DNA of 64,000 nt from JAMHWD01 sp035911135 (GTDB lineage Bacteria > Pseudomonadota > Alphaproteobacteria > Micavibrionales > Micavibrionaceae). The notes beneath the pieces are model-generated. The model was not told the DNA's origin and did not search any database. It saw nothing but the letters and a program-made list of their open reading frames with translations. Shown one piece after another: positions 14,036 to 22,824 of the stretch. The stretch spans positions 1-64,000 of the forward strand of contig JAMHWD010000040.1 in assembly GCA_035911135.1 (NCBI GenBank), written 5' to 3'. Position 1 is the stretch's first letter. Every line of letters starts with the position of its first letter. Both the position numbers and the translations under genes were made by a program.

Positions 14036-16886
14036 TAGCATTCAGGCAAAAGTGATCAAATTTGTCCAGGAGCTGTTGCTGGATGAAGAAAACAGAACGT
14101 CGATAACGCCAGCGTTAATCAGCGAAAAGATAGACATGATCGTTAAGATGAACCCCAAATGGGGGATCGATCTTGATAAGCAGGCCGTCACCGATGAGTT
14201 AATTCGCCGCTTTAGTCTCTGGATCGGTCACGACACAACGCTGAAAAGTGAAATTGGCCATGTTCACTGGCTGAATTCAGCAAGAAAAAAGGACTGGCGC
14301 TATTGGCAGAGATACGAAGAGTATCAGGAAAGAAATCTTTCCGCCGTGGTCGTTGAAAAGCTTAACGATTCAACTGACGCAGTTTTGAGCCTGCTTGAGG
14401 ATCCTTTGCGGGATGGTCCTTGGGATCGACGCGGCCTTGTGGTCGGACACGTTCAGTCTGGAAAAACCGGACATTATACTGGTCTGATCTGTAAGGCTGC
14501 TGATGCCGGGTATAAAATAATAATCGTTCTTGCAGGCATGCATAACAATTTGCGATCACAGACGCAGATGCGGCTGGATGAAGGATTTTTAGGATACGCG
14601 ACAAACCCTGTTGCAGAAGACATCAGAATTATCGGTGTCGGCGAGATTGATAATGATCCTGCTATACGACCCAATTTTGCAACAAATCGGTCAGACAAAG
14701 GAGATTTCAGCACTGCTATCGCTAAAAATCTGGGTATTACACCTGAACAACGCCCTTGGTTGTTCGTGGTCAAAAAGAATAAAACTGTCCTCGAACGTCT
14801 TCTGCGATGGATCCGCGACCATGTTGCAAATGCTCATGATGAGAACGGCAAGCCTATCGTAACAAACTTGCCGCTATTAATTATTGATGACGAAGCCGAC
14901 CATGCCAGCGTGGATACGGGGGAGCAGATTTTCGATAGTGAAGGAAATCCAGATGAGGAACATCAACCCACTGCCATCAACCGTTCAATCCGCCGCCTTC
15001 TGAATTCTTTCAGCCGATGTGCGTATGTTGGATATACAGCGACCCCATTTGCTAATATTTTTATTCATGAACGGGGTGAAACGATTGAAGATGGGCCAGA
15101 TTTATTTCCTTCGTCCTTCATAATCAATCTTGCAGCACCTTCAAATTACATTGGCCCAGCGCGGGTATTTGGCTTAGGGACAGATGACGACAGGACCGAA
15201 GGTCTGCCTTTAATACGCACCATAAAAGATCACTCTGATGATGATGGGCGGCAAGGATGGATGCCACACAAGCATAAAAATGGTCACGTTCCTGTATATG
15301 GCGGCTTAGATGCCATGCCACCTTCTTTGCAGGAAGCCATTCAAGCTTTTATTTTGAGCTGCTCAATAAGATATTTGAGAGGGCAGCAGACTGAACATTC
15401 TTCCATGCTGATACACGTCACTCGCTTTAATTCTGTTCAACAGAACGTAAACAGGCAGGTGGAAGAATACATCCGGCATATAAAACAGAGAATAACAAGA
15501 GGGATAGATAACGGCGAAATTCTGGAAACTTTGGAAAATCTTTTCACAAAAGATTTCCTGCCCACATCTGAATTTATTGCAAAAGAACTTCCTGATGAAG
15601 TTCCGCCAGTTGCGCCAGCATGGGAGGACATAGAGGCTATTCTTCCAGAGGTGCTGGCCGACATCCAGGTCCGAATGATCAACGGAACCGCAAAAGATGC
15701 TTTGGACTATGCAGAACACAAAGGCTCTGGTTTAAAAGTCATTGCGATTGGTGGCGATAAGTTAGCACGGGGTCTAACTCTTGAGGGTTTATGCGTCAGT
15801 TATTTTCTCCGTGCGTCCAAAATGTATGACACATTGATGCAAATGGGGCGCTGGTTCGGTTACAGACCGGGCTACCTTGATACCTGCCGACTTTATACGA
15901 CGTCTGAATTGTCTGAATGGTTTGGTCACATTGCGGAAGCAGCTGAGGAGTTGCGGGAAGAATTTGATCTGATGGCTGCTGGCGGCTCAACGCCGCGTGA
16001 ATATGGATTGAAGGTTCAGTCACACCCTGTTCTAATGGTAACATCACGTCTGAAAATGCGGTCAGCAAAAAATCTGATGCTGTCTTTCAGTGGCGACCTC
16101 TTGGAGACGATTTCCTTCTTCAGGGATAAGGATATTTTAGAAAAGAATATTCTGGCCGCAAAGCAGCTTGTAAGCCGCATTGGAACTCCTACAGAAATAA
16201 ATCCAGAGCGCGTTCGGAATGGCAGCAAGCAGAAGTGGCAAGGATTTTTATGGGACAGAGTAGATTCAGCACAAATACTGGATTTCCTTCTTTCATATAA
16301 AACCCATCCTGATGTTCACAAAGTTAACAGCCCCCTTATTGCGGAATTTATTCAATCTCTGAACCAAGTGGGCGAACTTACCCGCTGGACAGTGGTCTTT
16401 ATCGGAGGCGGTGAAGGCCAGTCTATAGATTTTGGCTCTGGGGTTTCTCTTGATATGTTTAAAAGATCTATGAAGGGTAGTTTTGAAAAAAACCGCTATT
16501 CCATTGGACGCTTGATGTCATCAAGGGATGAGGCCATCGATTTAGATGAGGGGGGCTGGAATGCTGCTCTCAATCTCACACGTAAAGCTTGGCATGCAGA
16601 TCCTGGCCGCAAGAAGCGCAGCAAAGAGGAGCCTGACGTTCCCAATGGTCCCGCAATCAGAAAAATCCGTGGCTTTGGCGATCAGGGTGTAGCCCCTCAT
16701 CCTGAACGTGGCGTCCTGTTTGTTTACGGCATTGATCCTATGAAGGACACCGCAGCCAATTTTGAAGCTGGCACACCTGGGATCATCGCATTTGGCCTAA
16801 GTTTCCCAGGAAGCGATTCTGGCCTGAAAGTCGAATACAAAGTTAACAACGTACTGTGGGAGCTTGAATATGGCTCTGCCGATTGA
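14019..16886 (+). CDS. Z1-domain superfamily II helicase-like ATPase
   Basis: The 955-residue protein carries helicase-type motifs: Walker A GHVQSGKT (about 143-150), Walker B LLIIDDEADHAS (about 287), the motif III-like YVGYTATPFANIF (about 337), and late motifs GGDKLARGLTLEG and MQMGRWFGYRPGY with the arginine finger. This is the Z1 family found in MORC-type restriction operons. It probably moves along or remodels DNA with ATP. The gene starts inside the ATPase gene (17-bp overlap) and its end overlaps the nuclease gene by 17 bp. Length is usual for the family. Confidence 0.92.
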   Translation: MNKTNDSIQAKVIKFVQELLLDEENRTSITPALISEKIDMIVKMNPKWGIDLDKQAVTDELIRRFSLWIGHDTTLKSEIGHVHWLNSARKKDWRYWQRYEEYQERNLSAVVVEKLNDSTDAVLSLLEDPLRDGPWDRRGLVVGHVQSGKTGHYTGLICKAADAGYKIIIVLAGMHNNLRSQTQMRLDEGFLGYATNPVAEDIRIIGVGEIDNDPAIRPNFATNRSDKGDFSTAIAKNLGITPEQRPWLFVVKKNKTVLERLLRWIRDHVANAHDENGKPIVTNLPLLIIDDEADHASVDTGEQIFDSEGNPDEEHQPTAINRSIRRLLNSFSRCAYVGYTATPFANIFIHERGETIEDGPDLFPSSFIINLAAPSNYIGPARVFGLGTDDDRTEGLPLIRTIKDHSDDDGRQGWMPHKHKNGHVPVYGGLDAMPPSLQEAIQAFILSCSIRYLRGQQTEHSSMLIHVTRFNSVQQNVNRQVEEYIRHIKQRITRGIDNGEILETLENLFTKDFLPTSEFIAKELPDEVPPVAPAWEDIEAILPEVLADIQVRMINGTAKDALDYAEHKGSGLKVIAIGGDKLARGLTLEGLCVSYFLRASKMYDTLMQMGRWFGYRPGYLDTCRLYTTSELSEWFGHIAEAAEELREEFDLMAAGGSTPREYGLKVQSHPVLMVTSRLKMRSAKNLMLSFSGDLLETISFFRDKDILEKNILAAKQLVSRIGTPTEINPERVRNGSKQKWQGFLWDRVDSAQILDFLLSYKTHPDVHKVNSPLIAEFIQSLNQVGELTRWTVVFIGGGEGQSIDFGSGVSLDMFKRSMKGSFEKNRYSIGRLMSSRDEAIDLDEGGWNAALNLTRKAWHADPGRKKRSKEEPDVPNGPAIRKIRGFGDQGVAPHPERGVLFVYGIDPMKDTAANFEAGTPGIIAFGLSFPGSDSGLKVEYKVNNVLWELEYGSAD

Positions 16887-17889
16887 GAATAACAGCCTGC
16901 TTGCGGCTTGGCGCGCCCTTGATGGGGCCGCTACCTCGACCGGCTGGCGCACAATTATTGTAGAGAAAAATGACAATTGCCGTCTTCTAGCAGGCCGTCG
17001 CTTTCCTGGAAATGAAGAAGCCATTCTTGTTGGCTTTTCAACTGCGACCGTTCCTCATGATAAACATTTGCCACAGGGGCATGGCTTTCAGGTCAACAGA
17101 CTGGAGCGCAATCTGATAGGCGACGGTAATGTATGGGTTTCTCTGGCAAGACTCCCTGTGGGCAGCTTGGATATGTTCAGTCTGATGGCAGAGGATATTG
17201 TGAGCTTTCTCAAGGTACGGTCTTCCGACAGTGAAGAAAACATTTTCCGCGCCTTTCTGAACCGCATCCACGCATGGCAGAATTTTATGGATCGCGGAAG
17301 CTTGGGGATTCTGTCCGGTGAAGCCGAAATAGGATTGTTTGGGGAGCTTATTATTTTGAAAAGCCTACTGGCTATCGGTGTACCTCCAATCGATGCCCTG
17401 AATTCATGGGCAGGGCCATCCGGCGGCATTCAGGATTTCCTTATCGGAAGTGGTGCTATCGAAGTCAAAACGACAATTTCTCCAGCTTCCTTTCCTGCAA
17501 AAATCAGTTCACTGGAGCAGCTCGACACTTCACTTATTCAGCCTCTGTTCATTGCTGGTGTGCGGCTTTCTTTAAGTCAATCAGGCATGTCTCTGCCTGA
17601 AATGGCCAGCAGCCTGCGGTCATTGATTACTGCCGACGGCATTGCCGCTTCTATCTATGAGAACAGGCTCCTGCAAGCTGGCCTGCTTGAGGCACATGCT
17701 GGCGGCTACGTCAGAAAATTCAGCCATAACAATACTGCGATTTTTTCTGTTACAGATGGATTTCCCAGACTCACTCATGAGAATGTTCCGATTGAGATTG
17801 GACGTGCAAATTATGAATTGGACTTGGCACTAATTGTTGAACACAGCACAGAATTGGTTGACGCTGTTAATATTTTAAGAGGTGTATAA
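16870..17889 (+). CDS. PD-(D/E)XK motif nuclease (DUF4420 type)
   Basis: The 339-residue protein belongs to the PD-(D/E)XK motif group found beside Z1 proteins. The catalytic core is GGIQDFLIGSGAIEVKTT at about 183-200: Asp in IQDF and Glu-x-Lys in IEVK. A preceding helix GEAEIGLFGELIILKSLL supplies the usual upstream Glu. It is the likely DNA-cutting subunit of the system. I chose ATG 16870, with GGAG about 9 nt upstream, rather than a TTG two codons earlier. It overlaps the AIPR gene by one base (TAATG). Confidence 0.88.
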   Translation: MALPIENNSLLAAWRALDGAATSTGWRTIIVEKNDNCRLLAGRRFPGNEEAILVGFSTATVPHDKHLPQGHGFQVNRLERNLIGDGNVWVSLARLPVGSLDMFSLMAEDIVSFLKVRSSDSEENIFRAFLNRIHAWQNFMDRGSLGILSGEAEIGLFGELIILKSLLAIGVPPIDALNSWAGPSGGIQDFLIGSGAIEVKTTISPASFPAKISSLEQLDTSLIQPLFIAGVRLSLSQSGMSLPEMASSLRSLITADGIAASIYENRLLQAGLLEAHAGGYVRKFSHNNTAIFSVTDGFPRLTHENVPIEIGRANYELDLALIVEHSTELVDAVNILRGV

Positions 17890-19685
17890 TGGAATTAATT
17901 GAATTTTTCAGACAGACACAACAGGAAGTAAAAGCGGAAATAGATGACCGCCTTGCTTCACCTGGCAACTCTTATCCCTTCGCTGAGTCTGTTTTCAGCG
18001 AAATTGTGATGCAGCATATGTCAGAAATTGGAATGACATTTGAACCTGTGGTCTGCCATTATACGGCAAAAATGGGGAATGCAAATTTACGTTTGAGCGG
18101 ATATGCGGTATCGGATGATGCTGACCAGATTGATCTTTTCGTAAGTATATATGATGGCGAAAATGAAATTAAACCTATTGCAGATGCTGAAACAAAGACA
18201 GCGGCGGAGCAATGCTTACGTTTTCTTACAAAATGTGCGAATGGCACTATCCTGTCAGCAATGGATAAATCCGATGATGCATACGCTCTCGCTCTGACTA
18301 TTCGGGATTCCTATGCAAATCTTGACCAAATCAGAGTTTATGTTCTGACAGACAGGCAGGCAAAAGCCAAAAATTTTAAAACAAGAGAAGTAAATGACAA
18401 GACCGTCAAGCTGGAGGTCATGGATATAGAGCGACTGCATCGTCACTGGTCAGAAGGAAAACCACGCGATGAACTGGTCGTAAATTTTGAAGAGGTTTCA
18501 GGGGGAGCATTACCATGCGTTTACGTTCCCGGAGAAATATCAGACTATGATTATGCTTTAACCGTATTGCCTGGTGAAGCTTTGAGATTTATCTACGAAA
18601 AATACGGCGCTCGGCTGCTGGAGGCGAACGTGCGCTCCTTCCTCAGTGTCACAGGTAAAGTGAATAAAGGAATCAGGGATACACTGAAAAATGAACCTGA
18701 ACGTTTTATGGCCTATAATAACGGCATCGTTTTAATCGCTGACGAATTAAGCCTTGGAAGAACAGCAGATGGCTCGGTAGGCATTCTCTGGCTCAAGGGC
18801 ATGCAGATTGTTAACGGCGGACAAACTACAGCGTCTTTATATTTCACACAGAAAAAAAGCCCTGAGATTGATTTACGAAGAGTGAGGGTTCCGGCAAAGA
18901 TTATCATTCTGAGATCTAAAAATTCTGAGAATGAAGAATCTTTAATCTCGGACATATCAAAATTTGCCAATAGTCAGAATTCTGTAAAATTATCAGATTT
19001 GTCCGCAAATAAACCATTCCATGTTGAAATAGAAAAACTGGCCTTATCAACCTATTGTCCTGACGGTATTGGTCGCTGGTTTTATGAAAGAGCTGCGGGA
19101 AGCTATAACGTTATGCTTGTTCGTGAGGGCGTCACACCTGCGAAATTACGCATACTGAAAGAGTCCATTCCTCCTGCCCGTAAAATAACCAAAACTGATT
19201 TAGCAAAATACCTGAATGCCTGGGGCCAGCTGCCGCATATTGTCAGCCTTGGTTCTCAGAAGAATTTTGATAAATTCATGGGCCAGTTTACCGGAAACGA
19301 TGGTGAAACATATATCACAGTCCCGGATATCCAGTTCTACAAACACATGGTAGCGAAGGCGATATTCTTTAAAGCCGTGCAGAAGCTGGTTCGCCCGCTG
19401 TTTCCTGCTTTCCAAGCAAACGTTGCGACCTATACGGTTTCACTGGTGGCGGAACGTGTAGGTGACAAAATTGATCTTGATAAAATCTGGGCTGCCCAAG
19501 ATATTTCCCAGCCGATGAAGCAGCTAATCCAGAGCTGGGCTGTTGAAGTTGACAGGATTCTTCACCAGTCTGCTGCCGGAAGAATGGTTTCTGAATGGTC
19601 GAAGAAACCAGAATGCTGGGAAGCTGTAAAAAGCGGTACATATTCTTCAGAGCTTCTGTCAAATATTCCAGAAATAAAGGCATGA
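17889..19685 (+). CDS. AIPR-family protein (abortive infection phage resistance)
   Basis: The 598-residue protein matches the AIPR family, named after a lactococcal abortive infection protein and regularly encoded at the end of MORC/Z1 restriction operons. Conserved segments seen are NEPERFMAYNNGIVLIADE, MQIVNGGQTTASLYF and DISKFANSQNSVKLSDL. Its biochemical role is not established; a nuclease-related or RNA-binding role has been suggested. It is the last gene of the operon. It ends 26 bp from the convergent phage spanin gene with no obvious terminator between them. Confidence 0.88.
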   Translation: MELIEFFRQTQQEVKAEIDDRLASPGNSYPFAESVFSEIVMQHMSEIGMTFEPVVCHYTAKMGNANLRLSGYAVSDDADQIDLFVSIYDGENEIKPIADAETKTAAEQCLRFLTKCANGTILSAMDKSDDAYALALTIRDSYANLDQIRVYVLTDRQAKAKNFKTREVNDKTVKLEVMDIERLHRHWSEGKPRDELVVNFEEVSGGALPCVYVPGEISDYDYALTVLPGEALRFIYEKYGARLLEANVRSFLSVTGKVNKGIRDTLKNEPERFMAYNNGIVLIADELSLGRTADGSVGILWLKGMQIVNGGQTTASLYFTQKKSPEIDLRRVRVPAKIIILRSKNSENEESLISDISKFANSQNSVKLSDLSANKPFHVEIEKLALSTYCPDGIGRWFYERAAGSYNVMLVREGVTPAKLRILKESIPPARKITKTDLAKYLNAWGQLPHIVSLGSQKNFDKFMGQFTGNDGETYITVPDIQFYKHMVAKAIFFKAVQKLVRPLFPAFQANVATYTVSLVAERVGDKIDLDKIWAAQDISQPMKQLIQSWAVEVDRILHQSAAGRMVSEWSKKPECWEAVKSGTYSSELLSNIPEIKA

Positions 19686-19711
19686 AATTTTAACAGTCTG
19701 CAAGGCTTCCA

Positions 19712-19975
19712 TCATTTTAGCAAAATATTATAGCCGAGAGTCTGCTTTATGCTTGTTAACTTAGATTTACAGTCCGCGTGGGCAAACCAAAGCCTTACCG
19801 TCCATGCAGCTACGTCCTTCTGTGTGCTTTGAGGGCCGGGCTGGACCGGAGCGTCAGCGCAGGACAGAAGGCTTTGCGGGACTTCTGGTTTTATTACTTT
19901 TACTTGCGGCGTTGGTCCCGTACAGGCCGTCAATAGCATCCCGCAGAACGGGAGCAACAATGCCATCCTTTTCAT
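19712..19975 (-). CDS. Outer-membrane spanin (Rz1-like lipoprotein)
   Basis: This 87-residue protein has a lipoprotein signal (MKRMALLLPFCGMLLTAC), with the lipobox LLTAC giving a lipidated Cys18, followed by a Pro-rich segment. It starts inside the inner spanin gene in another frame, the Rz/Rz1 overlap known from lambda. With the inner-membrane spanin it fuses inner and outer membranes in the last step of lysis. It is the last phage late gene. At 87 residues it is a little longer than lambda Rz1. Confidence 0.78.
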   Translation of the reverse strand: MKRMALLLPFCGMLLTACTGPTPQVKVIKPEVPQSLLSCADAPVQPGPQSTQKDVAAWTVRLWFAHADCKSKLTSIKQTLGYNILLK

Positions 19976-20252
19976 TACTAGCTCCTTCGATTTGGCCTAA
20001 AAGTCGTTCAAGATTTTGGGCGCGGTCTGTCTGCCGACCGCTTTCAGCTTCCAGCGCACCGATCTTTGCCGCTGTATCGGCTTGCAAGGTCGTCAGGGCG
20101 GTTTGATAGGACGCAAGACTGGCGCGCGCCGTGTCCCGTTCTTCCTTAAGGGTTTTAATTTTGTGATCCTGCCAAGCCAATAAGCCCGCAACGATCAGGA
20201 CCAAAAAGCCCGCGCCAAGGATTTTCCAATGATCCAGAATGAAGCTTTTCAT
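19854..20252 (-). CDS. Inner-membrane spanin (Rz-like)
   Basis: The 132-residue protein starts at ATG 20252 and has one N-terminal membrane helix (about 11-29: GAGFLVLIVAGLLAW) and then a long charged coiled coil (DHKIKTLKEERDTARASLAS onward), as expected of an i-spanin reaching across the periplasm. The open frame extends 38 codons further upstream, but ATG 20252 gives the normal topology and overlaps the previous gene by 4 bp. It works with the lipoprotein encoded in the overlapping frame. Confidence 0.75.
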   Translation of the reverse strand: MKSFILDHWKILGAGFLVLIVAGLLAWQDHKIKTLKEERDTARASLASYQTALTTLQADTAAKIGALEAESGRQTDRAQNLERLLGQIEGASNEKDGIVAPVLRDAIDGLYGTNAASKSNKTRSPAKPSVLR

Positions 20253-20479
20253 CGTTCCTTGTTCCCGTTTTTGTGAGCCGCGTAGAGATAGGCGCCGATA
20301 GGGCCAGTCGCCAGAACGCCGATATAGGTCAGGATCGATTTCAGGAGTTCGATCTCCGTGTCCCACATCGCGTGATAAACGACCAGCAGGTTCGGCAAAA
20401 CCAGAAACACATAAATCGAAACATAGAAGGCCAGCGTCCGCCTTACTTTGATGGGATCATTGCAATCAGGCTTTATCAT
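20249..20479 (-). CDS. Small membrane protein, holin candidate
   Basis: This 76-residue protein has two hydrophobic segments (FYVSIYVFLVLPNLLVV and LTYIGVLATGPIGAYLYAAH) and a charged tail, NGNKER. Size, topology and position between the endolysin and the spanins fit a class II holin, which makes the inner-membrane lesion that starts lysis. It overlaps the endolysin and i-spanin genes by 4 bp on either side. Holin assignment is by context, because sequence conservation among holins is poor; the protein encoded at 20908-21171 is the alternative. Confidence 0.6.
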   Translation of the reverse strand: MIKPDCNDPIKVRRTLAFYVSIYVFLVLPNLLVVYHAMWDTEIELLKSILTYIGVLATGPIGAYLYAAHKNGNKER

Positions 20480-20904
20480 CGCGGCCTCCGTAATTCAAAA
20501 TGGGGCATATCGTGGAATTTGCTGTCGGCATTGTTGCCGTCAAAATCCCAATCGCCGCCCCAGCGGATCGAAACACCTTCAATGGCAGCTGCCGCATACA
20601 TGAGTCCGGCAAGAACGGCGAAACGTTGTTTGTCGCGCCAGACATCCACGCCGTTCACGTTGTAAGGATAGGGTAGAAGGTCTACGGCTTCCGCCAGACC
20701 GTCATCGTTTGCAAGATGGCGGCTGTCGCTTGTCTGTGACGTGCCAGCTTTTATAAGTTCCTGTTGACGATCTTCGTCACGCAAAGCTTCAAGGACAGTA
20801 AAATCCATAATCTGAAACGATAGCGCTCGCCGAACAACCCGAACCAGGGCAGGATCCAGTTGCTTAAGGCGATCTTCTGATTTCTGAGAAAATTTATAAA
20901 TCAT
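20476..20904 (-). CDS. Endolysin, M15-family peptidase
   Basis: The 142-residue protein looks like the L-Ala-D-Glu/D-Ala peptidases of the M15 family used by phages as endolysins. The zinc-binding motif SRHLANDDGLAEAVDL (His and Asp) and the late DMPHFELRRP (catalytic region and second His) are present. It has no signal peptide, so it needs the holin to reach peptidoglycan. Its length is typical for phage M15 lysins. Confidence 0.82.
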   Translation of the reverse strand: MIYKFSQKSEDRLKQLDPALVRVVRRALSFQIMDFTVLEALRDEDRQQELIKAGTSQTSDSRHLANDDGLAEAVDLLPYPYNVNGVDVWRDKQRFAVLAGLMYAAAAIEGVSIRWGGDWDFDGNNADSKFHDMPHFELRRPR

Positions 20905-20907
20905 GGC

Positions 20908-21171
20908 TCACCCCACTTTCTCGTGAAGTGTTTTCAGATCTTCCTTTATGTCTGACATCTGCGATTTGATAACGGCGATATCGTTTCGCATTTCACTTAC
21001 GACCCTGCGGCCCGTGACATCGTTATCGACCTGGTGTTGCAGCTGACGGATACGTTCATCCGTGACGGCCTGCTTCTTGACGATCCAGGCAATCAGCTTG
21101 ATAGCCGCTGTGATGACAGCCACGCTGTGCGCGAGGACAGCAAAAAGCAGCCCTAACTCTGTTAAGGACAT
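20908..21171 (-). CDS. Membrane-anchored coiled-coil protein (holin/antiholin candidate)
   Basis: This 87-residue protein has one N-terminal hydrophobic helix (about 5-30: LGLLFAVLAHSVAVITAAIK) followed by a charged coiled coil ending DIKEDLKTLHEKVG. This resembles XhlA-type proteins beside phage lysins, which associate with holins. It lies 3 bp upstream of the endolysin gene in the lysis cassette. Function is inferred from context only. Confidence 0.55.
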   Translation of the reverse strand: MSLTELGLLFAVLAHSVAVITAAIKLIAWIVKKQAVTDERIRQLQHQVDNDVTGRRVVSEMRNDIAVIKSQMSDIKEDLKTLHEKVG

Positions 21172-21201
21172 GGGAACCTCTTATGGTTGGTGGTTAAAAA
21201 A

Positions 21202-22821
21202 TCAGTAGGTCGACAACACGACCCATTGACCGCCGTCAGAGAAAATCGTCATCGCAGCGAAATGTTGTGTCAGATCCCAGATCTGGGCATCCGGCCCACC
21301 GGAGCCACCCGCCATCTGAATTTTCACATAGTTAGATGACGGGTCAATTTTCTTGATGGTTGCTATGCGGCCAGCGGCAGCAGACGGTGCTGGCAACTGG
21401 AAGATCACCTGATTGCTGAAAGCCGAAACCAGATAAACCCTATGCAGCATTAAGGATTCATAGAGTGCTACGCTGTCCACAAACGTGCTTAAAGCCGGAG
21501 TTCGGTTATCTGCCAAAATCCACCAGTTCGCGCCGTTGGAGACCAGCGTAACCGTATCAAACTGTTGCAACAGGATCAGCTCACGGCGATCTGGGCCGAG
21601 ACCGTCCTGCTCTTTAATAGTGATCGGATTTTCCCGTAGATCATTCTTTTTAAACGTCACCCAACGGCCACCGGCATCACCTGCGTTCGGCAAAACGATG
21701 TTGTAAGGCAGGTTGAAGGAACTCAGCAGATAAAAGGTATGCTTCATATCAATGAAAATATCGCCCTCATGGTCCACAGGCGGATCAATGAAGGTCGTGG
21801 CCCTGGTCATCCCTTCAACATGGATGTCCTGCACCTGTGTTTTCTTGAGATAATTTTTGACGGGAAATCCTGCATTATAAGCCTGATATTCCCCGTGCAG
21901 CGTAGGATCCCAGATCGCCGCGCCGCCTGTCGCCGAAAACAGATTCACGATTGACGTGTTTGTTGAACCGTTATCGATGCGGATGCCAGGAGCCAGCCCC
22001 AGACTTTCAGCATAGAAATTGACGATAACGTTATGATCTGTCGCAAATCCCAGCCGGAAACACGCCTCCGCAGACGGATGGACGTTAGCTTCACAATCAA
22101 AAAATGAATTGTTATATCGACCAGAACTTATAAAGAATCCGCTGCCGGATATGGGTGAGCCAAGAGAATAAACGCGCACATCGTGCAGCTTGTTCGCATT
22201 CGGGCTATCGCCGAACGTATCGGGATCTTCCCAATCCGCGGGCGTTGTGGTGAAAAGAACGCCGTTGATTTCCGGTCTGGCGATCAGGAGACGGTTGGCA
22301 TTATTCCAGTAGCAAGGCTTGTTCGTGTCATTCCAGCCATCGAAAACAAGCCCCTGGCTGGCATCCCAGATTGATACGTTTTCAATGACGTTTTTCACGC
22401 ACGGGCTGTCACGGCCATAAAGCATGATGCCAGAACCGCCGCCAACAACCCGCAGATCCTTAACGATGGAATAGCCTTCCACGATTTCAATAGCATTGAA
22501 AGTAGAAGGATATGTCGGCTGCTCGATATGATCGTAGGGAAAGTCCCGTGCCTGTATCACGGATACATCGCCCATACCAAACAACATGCGCCCGTAGGGA
22601 ACAATGACGGCGGCGGTGGTCCGGTAGGTTCCTGGCGGCAGAAAGACCGCCTGATTTTCCTGCAAAGCTGAATTAATGGCCACCGTATCGTCAACGATCC
22701 CGTCACCGTAAGCGCCATAATCCTGTGGCGTGGCAACCTCCCGGCTGCCAAGATATTTCCGCAGGTCGAGCTTATTGACGTTCTGACCAGGTATCAGAAC
22801 GCTGTCGATTTTCTTTGGCAT
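21202..22821 (-). CDS. Tail spike with pectate-lyase-like beta-helix
   Basis: The 539-residue protein opens with a short head and then VATPQDYGAYGDGIVDDTVA, the signature start of the pectate lyase / rhamnogalacturonase superfamily beta-helix found in phage tail spikes that cleave surface polysaccharide. A repetitive helix part (to about 330) and a C-terminal beta-rich half follow, with two GGRW/GGQWV modules of a kind found in phage structural proteins. It lies 3 bp downstream of the tail fibre gene. The host polysaccharide cannot be predicted. Confidence 0.78.
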   Translation of the reverse strand: MPKKIDSVLIPGQNVNKLDLRKYLGSREVATPQDYGAYGDGIVDDTVAINSALQENQAVFLPPGTYRTTAAVIVPYGRMLFGMGDVSVIQARDFPYDHIEQPTYPSTFNAIEIVEGYSIVKDLRVVGGGSGIMLYGRDSPCVKNVIENVSIWDASQGLVFDGWNDTNKPCYWNNANRLLIARPEINGVLFTTTPADWEDPDTFGDSPNANKLHDVRVYSLGSPISGSGFFISSGRYNNSFFDCEANVHPSAEACFRLGFATDHNVIVNFYAESLGLAPGIRIDNGSTNTSIVNLFSATGGAAIWDPTLHGEYQAYNAGFPVKNYLKKTQVQDIHVEGMTRATTFIDPPVDHEGDIFIDMKHTFYLLSSFNLPYNIVLPNAGDAGGRWVTFKKNDLRENPITIKEQDGLGPDRRELILLQQFDTVTLVSNGANWWILADNRTPALSTFVDSVALYESLMLHRVYLVSAFSNQVIFQLPAPSAAAGRIATIKKIDPSSNYVKIQMAGGSGGPDAQIWDLTQHFAAMTIFSDGGQWVVLSTY

Positions 22822-22824
22822 GGT

